The notes beneath the pieces are model-generated. The model was given only the letters and a program-made list of their open reading frames with translations. It had not been told where the DNA came from and made no database searches. A DNA stretch of 18,733 bases, from positions 1 to 18,733 of the forward strand of contig JBOHDE010000059.1 of the NCBI GenBank assembly GCA_050699035.1. Reading direction: 5' to 3'. Positions within the stretch are counted from its first letter, which is position 1. Every line of letters begins with the position of its first letter. Source of the DNA: WHTB01 sp050699035. Lineage in GTDB: Bacteria > Actinomycetota > Actinomycetes > Propionibacteriales > Nocardioidaceae. Positions 6,329 through 12,490 of the stretch are shown here, in pieces. Position numbers and translations under genes: made by a program.

Positions 6329-8013
6329 GACAGCAGTCCGTCCTCGGCGCGGGCGGCCCACTGCGCGAACCGTTCGCCGTCCGTGCGGTGGTCGAGGTAG
6401 TTGCGGACCACCCGCTCGACGTAGTCGGTCAGGCCGGCCGACGTGACCTTGTGGGCCCGCAGCTTGCGGCCGAACCCCTGATTGAGACCGACGCCTCCGC
6501 CGAGATGCACCTGGAAGCCTTCGACCTGCTCGCCGGTCTCGTCCAGCACCAGCTGGCCCTTCAGGCCGATGTCGGCGACCTGGATCCGGGCGCAGGAGTT
6601 CGGGCAGCCGTTGACATGCACGGAGATCGGCGTGTCGAGGTCGGGGATCCGCTGCTCGAGCTCGGCGACGAGGGCGGCACCACGGTCCTTGGTATCGACG
6701 ATCGCGAGCTTGCAGAACTCGATGCCGGTGCAGGCCATCGTGTTGCGCCGCCAGGCCGACGGCCGCGACGACAGCCCGATCCCGTCGAGAGCGGTCACCA
6801 GCGACTCGACCCGGTCCTCGGCGACGTCGAGGACCAGGAACTTCTGGTAGGCCGTGGTGCGGATGCGGTCGGAGCCGTGCTCCTCCACCACGTCGGCGAA
6901 CTTGGCCAGCGTGCTGCCGTCGACCCGCCCGACGGTGGGGGCGGCGCCGACGTAGAACCTGCCGTCGTGCTGGCGGTGCACACCGACGTGGTCGCCGTTG
7001 TGCGGCGGGTCGGCCGGGCGGGGTCCGTCGAGCAGCGGGCGCTCGAGGTACTCGTTCTCCAGCACCTCGCGGAACTTCTCCGGGCCCCAGTCGGCGACCA
7101 GGAACTTCAGCCGGGCCCGGCTGCGCAGCCGGCGGTAGCCGTAGTCGCGGAAGATGCCGACGACGCCGGCCCACACGTCGGAGACCTCGTCGAGCGGCAC
7201 CCAGGCACCGAGGCGTACGGCGAGCTTGGGGTTGGTCGACAACCCACCGCCCACCCACACGTCGAAGCCCGGGCCGTGCTCGGGGTGCTCGACCCCGACG
7301 AACGCCACGTCGTTGACCTCGGGCGCGACGTCCTGGCTGGGATGCCCGGTCAGGGCGGTCTTGAACTTGCGGGGCAGGTTGGAGAACTCCGGGCTGCCGA
7401 TGTACTTGGTCTTGATCTCCTCGACCGCCGGCGTGGGGTCGATCAACTCGTCCGCGGCGATCCCGGCGACCGGGCTGGCGATGATGACCCGTGGGCAGTC
7501 GCCGCAGGCCTCGGCCGTCGACAGGCCGACGCCTTCCAGCCGCTCCCAGATCGCCGGCATGTCCTCGATCCGGATCCAGTGCAGCTGGATGTTCTGCCGG
7601 TCGGTGATGTCGGCGCTGTCGCGGGCGTACGTGGTCGAGATGTCGGCGACGGCGCGCAGCTGAGCGACGGTGAGCTGGCCGCCGTCGATGCGTACCCGCA
7701 GCATGAAGTACTTGTCCTCGAGCTCGTACGGCTCGAGCGCGCCCGTCCGCCCGCCGTCGATGCCGGGCTTGCGCTGGGTGTAGAGGCCCCACCAGCGGAA
7801 CCTGCCGCGCAGGTCGGCGCCGTCGATCGAGTCGAAGCCGCGGTGGGCGTAGATGGTCTCGATCCGGGCCCGGACGTTGAGCGCGTCATCGTCCTTCTTG
7901 ACCTGCTCGTTGGCGTTGAGCGGCTCCCGGTAGCCGAGCGCCCACTGCCCCTCGCCGCGCTTCGGGCGCGCCGCGGCACGGGCCGGAGCGGTGGCGGTGC
8001 TGGTGGGAGTCAT
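6325..8013 (-). CDS. sirA: Ferredoxin-dependent sulfite (nitrite/sulfite) reductase, siroheme [4Fe-4S] type
   Basis: Six-electron reduction of sulfite to sulfide. The 562-residue protein has the two repeated ferredoxin-like and sulfite-binding halves of the family. The cluster/siroheme cysteines are at 428 and 434 (ACTGIEFC) and 470 and 474 (GCPNSC). Tyr78 in WWGLYTQRKPG and Cys170 in TAEACGDCPR are 92 residues apart, the same spacing as the Tyr69-Cys161 covalent pair reported for M. tuberculosis NirA, which supports sulfite rather than nitrite as substrate. The operon context (CysH, chelatase) agrees. The basic N-terminal extension (about 20 residues) is not part of the fold. Start ATG 8013; upstream AGAGAG is a weak ribosome site. 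A leader peptide ORF lies 117 bases upstream. Confidence 0.94.
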   Translation of the reverse strand: MTPTSTATAPARAAARPKRGEGQWALGYREPLNANEQVKKDDDALNVRARIETIYAHRGFDSIDGADLRGRFRWWGLYTQRKPGIDGGRTGALEPYELEDKYFMLRVRIDGGQLTVAQLRAVADISTTYARDSADITDRQNIQLHWIRIEDMPAIWERLEGVGLSTAEACGDCPRVIIASPVAGIAADELIDPTPAVEEIKTKYIGSPEFSNLPRKFKTALTGHPSQDVAPEVNDVAFVGVEHPEHGPGFDVWVGGGLSTNPKLAVRLGAWVPLDEVSDVWAGVVGIFRDYGYRRLRSRARLKFLVADWGPEKFREVLENEYLERPLLDGPRPADPPHNGDHVGVHRQHDGRFYVGAAPTVGRVDGSTLAKFADVVEEHGSDRIRTTAYQKFLVLDVAEDRVESLVTALDGIGLSSRPSAWRRNTMACTGIEFCKLAIVDTKDRGAALVAELEQRIPDLDTPISVHVNGCPNSCARIQVADIGLKGQLVLDETGEQVEGFQVHLGGGVGLNQGFGRKLRAHKVTSAGLTDYVERVVRNYLDHRTDGERFAQWAARAEDGLLS

Positions 8014-8088
8014 CCGTGGATCTCTCTTCGTCAGGGAGACGCACGTTCGCTCGGGGGGCCGGTCTCGACGCCAGTGTCAGAGTGGCTT

Positions 8089-8110
8089 GCCGGGCGACCG
8101 CGCGCCCGGC
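8089..8110 (-). promoter_or_regulatory. Attenuator-like hairpin between leader peptide and sulfite reductase
   Basis: Perfect 8-bp stem GCCGGGCG/CGCCCGGC with a six-base loop, placed 20 bases after the leader peptide stop and about 75 bases before the sulfite reductase ATG. There is no following U tract. Position suggests a role in leader-dependent control; this is inference. Confidence 0.45.
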
Positions 8111-8129
8111 TGCAGTGAGCTGGGCGGGT

Positions 8130-8189
8130 CTAGGCCGGCTGACACATCATGCTGCGCGTGCGACCAAGGTCCACGTGACGACGCGTCAC
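8130..8189 (-). CDS. Putative cysteine-responsive leader peptide of the sulfur operon
   Basis: An ORF of 19 codons reading MTRRHVDLGRTRSMMCQPA, ending at TAG 117 bases before the sulfite reductase start. The RRHVDL-xR motif followed by a C-terminal cysteine is the signature of the short 'putative leader peptide' family found ahead of actinobacterial sulfur-metabolism genes. Start GTG 8189 is preferred because CATTGT lies seven bases upstream, the leaderless geometry seen elsewhere here; an in-frame GTG at 8198 would add MHLV and is the alternative. A single Cys codon near the stop would let a ribosome short of charged tRNA-Cys stall next to the downstream hairpin. Family match is from memory of the motif; the mechanism is inferred by analogy with mycobacterial cysteine attenuators. 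Confidence 0.78.
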   Translation of the reverse strand: MTRRHVDLGRTRSMMCQPA

Positions 8190-8196
8190 GAGGTGC

Positions 8197-8202
8197 ACAA
8201 TG
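8197..8202 (-). promoter_or_regulatory. Putative -10 box for the leader peptide transcript
   Basis: CATTGT on the minus strand, seven bases before GTG 8189. An alternative promoter is the perfect TTGACA at 8250-8245 on the same strand, but its expected -10 position (TCTGCA) is poor. Confidence 0.35.
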
Positions 8203-8274
8203 GTTACGGCAGCTGCGGTCATGCAGAGAATCTTTCGTCAGCGCTGTCAACGGGGCAACTCCCGGTCCCGTATC

Positions 8275-8302
8275 ATGAGACTCGATCTCATTAAATGGGA
8301 TC
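8275..8302. promoter_or_regulatory. Operator-like element with three ATGAGA-type half-sites
   Basis: ATGAGACTCGATCTCAT (8275-8291) is a 6-bp-arm palindrome, and it overlaps GATCTCATTAAATGGGATC (8284-8302), a second palindrome with one mismatch. The block is AT-rich against a GC-rich background, sits about 85-110 bases upstream of the leader peptide start and 25 bases upstream of TTGACA. A regulator site for the sulfur operon is the likeliest reading; the regulator is not identifiable. Confidence 0.45.
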
Positions 8303-8433
8303 GCAGTCGGGATCTGGGCCGACTCGACGACGGCTGCGTGACCCACGTCACCCGGTCCTTCCCGTCGAGGTTGCGCGTATGTCGCTGTTCTTCCCGCCGA
8401 GGTTGCGCCTATGTCGGCCGGCTCGAGGCTCCT

Positions 8434-8457
8434 GAAAGGCACGGGCCCGTGCCTTTC
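8434..8457. repeat. Perfect 24-bp palindrome
   Basis: Arms GAAAGGCACGGG and CCCGTGCCTTTC meet without a loop. It directly abuts a second inverted repeat. No T-run follows on either strand and no gene reads into it, so a terminator role is doubtful. Confidence 0.85.
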
Positions 8458-8496
8458 CCGATCATCCCCACTGCTGCAGGCGTGGGGATGATCGGG
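8457..8496. repeat. Perfect 14-bp inverted repeat with 12-base loop
   Basis: CCCGATCATCCCCA pairs with TGGGGATGATCGGG around the loop CTGCTGCAGGCG. It shares one base with the preceding 24-bp palindrome, forming two tandem hairpins in the divergent gap. Confidence 0.85.
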
Positions 8497-8511
8497 TACG
8501 GGTGGGGGTGA

Positions 8512-8691
8512 GTCGCCACCGGTTCGACATTCGCGCAACCTCGGCGCGAGGTGTCGGGCGTTCCCGGACTTCACCCACGGAACCGACGCTCTACGCCCGG
8601 GATCGGCGCCCTCGATGTCGGTCTGGTGGGTGAAGAGGAGTCCGCCTTTCGCGCCGAGGTTGCGCGTATGTCGTGTTGGTGGGACGGCGAC
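8512..8691. repeat. Nested inverted-repeat structure of about 180 bases
   Basis: Pairs from outside inward: GTCGCC (8512) with GGCGAC (8686); 25-base arms at 8525-8549 and 8649-8673 with 24 of 25 matching; CTTCACCCAC (8569-8578) with GTGGGTGAAG (8626-8635); ACCGAC (8582-8587) with GTCGGT (8617-8622). The arms are two of the five 19-bp repeat copies with extensions. The order of four nested pairs suggests selection for a folded RNA or cruciform, or a short MITE-like element. Confidence 0.6.
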
Positions 8692-8743
8692 ACCGGTCTA
8701 GCGCATACGCGCAACCTCGGCGCGAGGTGCTGGACGGCGTCAT

Positions 8744-8749
8744 TAGGCT
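8744..8749 (+). promoter_or_regulatory. Putative -10 box of glyA (leaderless)
   Basis: TAGGCT, then seven bases, then ATG 8757. The last 19-bp repeat copy ends about 20-25 bases upstream, where the -35 region would be. Confidence 0.5.
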
Positions 8750-8756
8750 GGCCCCC

Positions 8757-10223
8757 ATGACCGACTCGCTCACCCCCTCCAGCGCCCCCTCCAGCGCCAC
8801 CGCCAGCACCGCCTACAACGCCGCTCTCGACGTGATCGCGTCGGTCGAGCCGCGGATCGCCGAGGCGACTCGAGCCGAGCTGCGCGACCAGCGGTCCTCG
8901 CTCAAGCTGATCGCCAGCGAGAACTACGCCTCGCCGGCCGTGCTGCTCACCATGGGCAGCTGGCTGTCGGACAAGTACGCCGAGGGCACCATCGGTCACC
9001 GCTTCTACGCCGGCTGCCAGAACGTCGACACGGTCGAGTCCATCGCCGCCGAGCACGCGCGCGAGCTGTTCGGCGCCGAGTACGCGTACGTCCAACCGCA
9101 CTCGGGAATCGACGCCAACCTGGTGGCGTTCTGGGCGATCCTCGCGACCAGGATCGAGGCGCCGGCGCTGGCCGAGGCCGGGGCCAAAGGCGTCAACGAC
9201 CTGTCCGAGGACGACTGGGAGCGGCTGCGTGCGACGTTCGGCAACCAGCGGATGCTCGGCATGTCGCTGGACGCCGGCGGCCACCTCACGCACGGGTTCC
9301 GGCCCAACATCTCCGGCAAGATGTTCCACCAGCGCAGCTACGGCACCGACGCCGGCACCGGCCGGCTCGACTACGACCAGGTGGCGAAGGCGGCCCGTGA
9401 GTTCAAGCCGTTGGTCCTGATCGCCGGCTACTCCGCGTACCCCCGGCGGATCGACTTCGCCAAGATGCGGGAGATCGCCGACGAGGTCGGCGCGACGCTG
9501 ATGGTCGACATGGCGCACTTCGCCGGGCTGGTCGCCGGCAAGGTGTTCACCGGCGACGAGGACCCGGTGCCGCACGCCCACGTCGTCACGACCACGACCC
9601 ACAAGTCACTGCGCGGTCCGCGCGGAGGTCTGGTGATCGCCACCCCGGAGTACTCCGACGCCGTCGACAAGGGCTGCCCGATGGTGCTCGGCGGACCGCT
9701 CTCGCACGTGATGGCCGCCAAGGCGGTCGCGCTGGCCGAGGCGCGTCGACCCGAGTTCGCCACCTACGCCCAGGCGGTCGCCGACAACGCCAAGTCGCTG
9801 GCCGACGGTTTCCTCCGTCGCGACGCCCGGCTGGTCACCGGCGGCACCGACAACCACATCGTGCTACTCGACGTGTCCGGCTTCGGGCTGACCGGACGCC
9901 AGGCCGAGGCAGCGCTGCTCGACGCCGGAGTCGTCACCAACCGCAACTCCGTGCCGGCCGACCCGAACGGCGCCTGGTACACGAGCGGCATCAGGTTCGG
10001 CACACCGGCCCTCACCACCCGTGGCTTCGGCGCGGCGGAGTTCGACCGGGTGGCCGAGCTCGTGGTCGACGTACTCACCCAGACCTCGGCGGGTACGACC
10101 AAGGACGGCAAGCCGTCGAAGGCGAAGTACGCGCTGGCCGACGGTGTGGCCGACAAGACCAAGGCGGCCTCAGCCGAGCTGCTCGACCAGCACCCGCTCT
10201 ACCCCGGGCTCGAGCTCGCCTGA
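8757..10223 (+). CDS. glyA: Serine hydroxymethyltransferase, long actinobacterial form
   Basis: PLP enzyme interconverting serine and glycine while charging tetrahydrofolate with one carbon. The 488-residue protein has SLKLIASENYASPAV (48-62), HRFYAGCQNVD (81-91), MVDMAHFAGLVAGKV (249-263) and the PLP lysine in TTTTHKSLRGPRGG (Lys283). It is about 70 residues longer than E. coli GlyA (417). Much of the excess is an insertion of about 40 residues near 121-167 (ILATRIEAPALAEAGAKGVN to FGNQRML), plus N- and C-terminal extensions (KDGKPSKAKYALADGVADKT). ATG 8757 is chosen over the in-frame ATG 8673 because the latter lies inside a repeat copy and TAGGCT precedes 8757 at leaderless spacing. It overlaps the convergent aquaporin gene by 25 bases. 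Confidence 0.94.
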   Translation: MTDSLTPSSAPSSATASTAYNAALDVIASVEPRIAEATRAELRDQRSSLKLIASENYASPAVLLTMGSWLSDKYAEGTIGHRFYAGCQNVDTVESIAAEHARELFGAEYAYVQPHSGIDANLVAFWAILATRIEAPALAEAGAKGVNDLSEDDWERLRATFGNQRMLGMSLDAGGHLTHGFRPNISGKMFHQRSYGTDAGTGRLDYDQVAKAAREFKPLVLIAGYSAYPRRIDFAKMREIADEVGATLMVDMAHFAGLVAGKVFTGDEDPVPHAHVVTTTTHKSLRGPRGGLVIATPEYSDAVDKGCPMVLGGPLSHVMAAKAVALAEARRPEFATYAQAVADNAKSLADGFLRRDARLVTGGTDNHIVLLDVSGFGLTGRQAEAALLDAGVVTNRNSVPADPNGAWYTSGIRFGTPALTTRGFGAAEFDRVAELVVDVLTQTSAGTTKDGKPSKAKYALADGVADKTKAASAELLDQHPLYPGLELA

Positions 10224-10819
10224 CGCACGGCCAGCCCGGCCAGCGCGCCACCGGCGAACGTCGCCACCAGCAGCACCCACAGCGAGCCCCAGGTGCCGAG
10301 CCCGGAGACCGCGCCGCCGAACGCCACCCCGGGGTTGAGCACGCCACCGGAGATCGGCCCGGCGACGAGCAGGCCACCCGCGGCGGCGAAGCCGATGGCG
10401 AGGCCGTAGTAGCTGTTGCCCCGGCGGTCCCGCTCACCGACCGTCAGCACGACGTACGTGAGGGCGAAGGTGAACAACAGCTCGACGACGAGCGCCTTCG
10501 CGACCAGGTCGCCCGCCAACGACACGCCCTCGGGCAGCGCCACCAGCCAGCGGGCGAGCACGGCGGCCAGTAGAGTGCCGAGCAGCTGGGCGGCCCAGTA
10601 CGGCAGGAGCTCCGCGGCGTCGAGCCGGCCGCGGACCACCGCGCCGAGTGACACGGCCGGGTTGAAGTGCGGCACCGGCGCGCCGCCACCGGCATAGACC
10701 AGCACCATCAGCACTGACCCGACGGCGAGTGCGGCCAACGGGTCACCGCTGCCCACGGAGACCAGGAAGGTCAGGACCAGGAAGAAGCTGCCCACCAGCT
10801 CGATGGCGTATCTGCGCAT
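10199..10819 (-). CDS. Aquaporin / MIP family channel
   Basis: Six-helix membrane channel for water or small neutral solutes. The 206-residue protein starts MRRYAIELVGSFFLVLTFLV and has the first pore motif in PHFNPAVSLGAVVRGRLD; the second is LNPGVAFGGAVSG, that is NPG in place of NPA. Family length is usual for short actinobacterial aquaporins (about 200). ATG 10819 is preferred over GTG 10828 because GAGAGG lies at proper distance from it. It follows the AidB-like gene by 13 bases on the same strand and overlaps the end of glyA by 25 bases. The substrate cannot be read from sequence; the changed second motif could affect proton exclusion or selectivity. Confidence 0.9.
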   Translation of the reverse strand: MRRYAIELVGSFFLVLTFLVSVGSGDPLAALAVGSVLMVLVYAGGGAPVPHFNPAVSLGAVVRGRLDAAELLPYWAAQLLGTLLAAVLARWLVALPEGVSLAGDLVAKALVVELLFTFALTYVVLTVGERDRRGNSYYGLAIGFAAAGGLLVAGPISGGVLNPGVAFGGAVSGLGTWGSLWVLLVATFAGGALAGLAVRQASSSPG

Positions 10820-10832
10820 GCCGAGCACCCTC

Positions 10833-12473
10833 TCACCCGACCGGCGTCGGCGTCGTGCGGCGCACCAGTGCTTCCAGGTCGAGCCCGCGGGGGAGCGTCC
10901 CGAAGGTGCCGGCCCACTCTCCGCCCAGCCGCGACGCGCAGTAGGCGTCGGCGACCTCGGCCGGCGCGAAGCGCACCAGCAGTGATGCCTGCAGACACTG
11001 CGCCATCTGCGCGGCCAGCCGGCGCGCGCGTACCTCGAGGTCGGTCAGGTCGGCCAGCGAGGTCAGCACCTCCTCGATCGCACGGTCGAGATGGCGGTCC
11101 TGCCCACGCGCCGCACCGACCTCGGCGAGCCACGCGTCCAGCGCCTCGGGCGAGCGGCCGAGGGCACGGAGTACGTCGAGCGCGTTGACGTTGCCGCTGC
11201 CCTCCCAGATCGAGTTCAGCGGCGACTCGCGGAACATCAGCGGCAGTCCCGACTCCTCGACGTACCCGTTGCCGCCGAGGCACTCCAGCGCCTCCGCCAC
11301 CATCGCCGGAGTGCGCTTGCACACCCAGAACTTCCCTAGTGGCAAGGCGATCCGGCGCAGCGCCTGCTCCCGCGGGTCGTCGGCGGCGTCCACCGCAGCG
11401 GCCAGCCTGATGGCGAGGGCGGTCGCCGCCTCGGACTCGAGTGCGAGGTCGGCGAGTACGTTCTGCATCAGCGGTTTGTCGGCCAGCAGACCGCCGAACG
11501 CCGTCCGGTGCGCCGCGTGCCACGACGCCTCCGCGACGGCGTGACGCATCAGCGCAGTCGACCCGAGGACACAGTCCAGCCGGGTCGCCGCGACCATCTC
11601 GATGATGGTCGGGACGCCGCGGCCCTCGTCGCCGAGGCGCTGCGCCCAGGTGCCGTCGAGCTCGAGCTCGGCCGACGCGTTCGACCGGTTGCCCAGCTTG
11701 TCCTTGAGCCGGGCGATGTCGAACGCGTTGAGCGTCCCGTCGGCGAGCACGCGGGGGACGACGAAGCAGGTCAGCCCGCCCGGCGCCTGGGCGAGCACGA
11801 GGAACACGTCGTTGGTCGGCGCCGACGTGAACCACTTGTGCCCGTGCAGCGTGTACTCGCCGTCGGCCGCGGTCGGCCGGGCCTCGGTCTGGTTGGCCCG
11901 TACGTCGGAGCCGCCCTGCTTCTCGGTCATTCCCATGCCGGCCAGGCAGCCCTGCTTGCCGGCCGGGTCACGCAGCCCGGGGTCGTACACCGTGGCGGCC
12001 AGCCGTGGCGTCCACTCCTTGGCGATCGTGTCGTCGGCACGCAGCGCGGGGATGCTGGCGTACGTCATCGAGATCGGGCAGCCGTGACCGGACTCGGTCT
12101 GCCCCCAGCCGATGAACCCAGCGGCCCGCCGTACGTGTGCCGCCGGGGCGTCGCTCACCCAGGGCGCCGCCTGCAGGCCGAAGCCGACCGCGCGCTCCAT
12201 CAGCCAGTGCCACGACGGGTGGAACGACACGTCGTCGACCCGGTTGCCGTAGCGGTCGTACGACCTCAGTACCGGTGGGTGGGTGTTGGCGGCCATGCTG
12301 TGCTCGCGCGCCTCGGCGCTGCCGGCCAGCTTTCCCAGCTCGGCAAGGGAGGCGAGGGAGTTGGGCGCGCCATGCCGGACGACCGCCTCGCTCAGGGCGA
12401 GGTCGGAGCCGATCACGTCGTGGCCGACCAGCGGAGGTGCCTGGTTGCTCGCTACGCGGGAATGCGTCGTCAT
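10833..12473 (-). CDS. aidB: AidB-like acyl-CoA dehydrogenase family flavoprotein
   Basis: FAD-binding protein of the acyl-CoA dehydrogenase superfamily, closest by its features to AidB of the adaptive response to DNA alkylation. The 546-residue length matches E. coli AidB (541). The N-terminus NQAPPLVGHD (10-19), GMTEKQGGSDVRANQTEA (181-198), GHKWFTSAP (211-219) and EALECLGGNGYVEESGLP (394-411) are all typical of that branch. The C-terminal domain (about 440-546) is rich in Arg and Leu, the region that binds DNA in AidB. ATG 12473 follows TACCGT by six bases, indicating a leaderless message. A plain acyl-CoA (isovaleryl-CoA) dehydrogenase function is possible, but there are no fatty-acid genes nearby. 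No ada or alk genes are in the window. Confidence 0.87.
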   Translation of the reverse strand: MTTHSRVASNQAPPLVGHDVIGSDLALSEAVVRHGAPNSLASLAELGKLAGSAEAREHSMAANTHPPVLRSYDRYGNRVDDVSFHPSWHWLMERAVGFGLQAAPWVSDAPAAHVRRAAGFIGWGQTESGHGCPISMTYASIPALRADDTIAKEWTPRLAATVYDPGLRDPAGKQGCLAGMGMTEKQGGSDVRANQTEARPTAADGEYTLHGHKWFTSAPTNDVFLVLAQAPGGLTCFVVPRVLADGTLNAFDIARLKDKLGNRSNASAELELDGTWAQRLGDEGRGVPTIIEMVAATRLDCVLGSTALMRHAVAEASWHAAHRTAFGGLLADKPLMQNVLADLALESEAATALAIRLAAAVDAADDPREQALRRIALPLGKFWVCKRTPAMVAEALECLGGNGYVEESGLPLMFRESPLNSIWEGSGNVNALDVLRALGRSPEALDAWLAEVGAARGQDRHLDRAIEEVLTSLADLTDLEVRARRLAAQMAQCLQASLLVRFAPAEVADAYCASRLGGEWAGTFGTLPRGLDLEALVRRTTPTPVG

Positions 12474-12478
12474 GTCGT

Positions 12479-12485
12479 TACGGTA
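12479..12485. promoter_or_regulatory. Overlapping divergent -10 boxes of aidB and yihY-type gene
   Basis: Plus strand TACGGT (12479-12484) lies six bases before ATG 12491; minus strand TACCGT (12485-12480) lies six bases before ATG 12473. The two boxes share five base pairs, so one symmetrical 7-bp element serves both genes. Confidence 0.55.
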
Positions 12486-12490
12486 TGGCC

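Larger units (their letters stand above)
8358..8724. repeat. Five copies of a 19-bp repeat in both orientations
   Basis: Core cgaggttgcgcgtatgtcg. Plus-strand copies are at 8366-8384, 8398-8416 (one change) and 8655-8673; minus-strand copies at 8525-8543 (one change) and 8701-8719 (one or two changes at the edge). The first two share an extended 27-bp unit beginning cttcccg and are spaced 32 bp. The last three extend the core by gcgc/tcgcgc. No copy was seen elsewhere in the window. Candidates are a REP-like dispersed repeat or an array of regulator sites next to glyA. Confidence 0.85.

Noticed and set aside
8358..8416. Two direct repeats 32 bp apart, reminiscent of a CRISPR start
   Set aside because: Only two direct copies, spacer of about 5 bases between the 27-bp units, other copies inverted, and no cas genes.
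8434..8496. Intrinsic terminators
   Set aside because: No T-run on either strand, and both flanking genes read away from the site.
8077..8574. Open frames of 90-165 codons on both strands in the nirA-glyA gap
   Set aside because: They run through the repeats, show repeated TYAQPRRE-like translations that merely reflect the DNA repeats, and match no protein family.
8512..8756. Glycine riboswitch upstream of glyA
   Set aside because: The conserved riboswitch core is not seen, and the -10 box at 8744 leaves no 5' leader to carry it.
8673..8756. Upstream in-frame ATG of glyA at 8673
   Set aside because: It would add a segment translated from a repeat copy and lies upstream of the likely promoter.
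10820..10828. GTG start of the aquaporin at 10828
   Set aside because: The GAGAGG ribosome site fits the ATG at 10819 and would overlap or abut the GTG.
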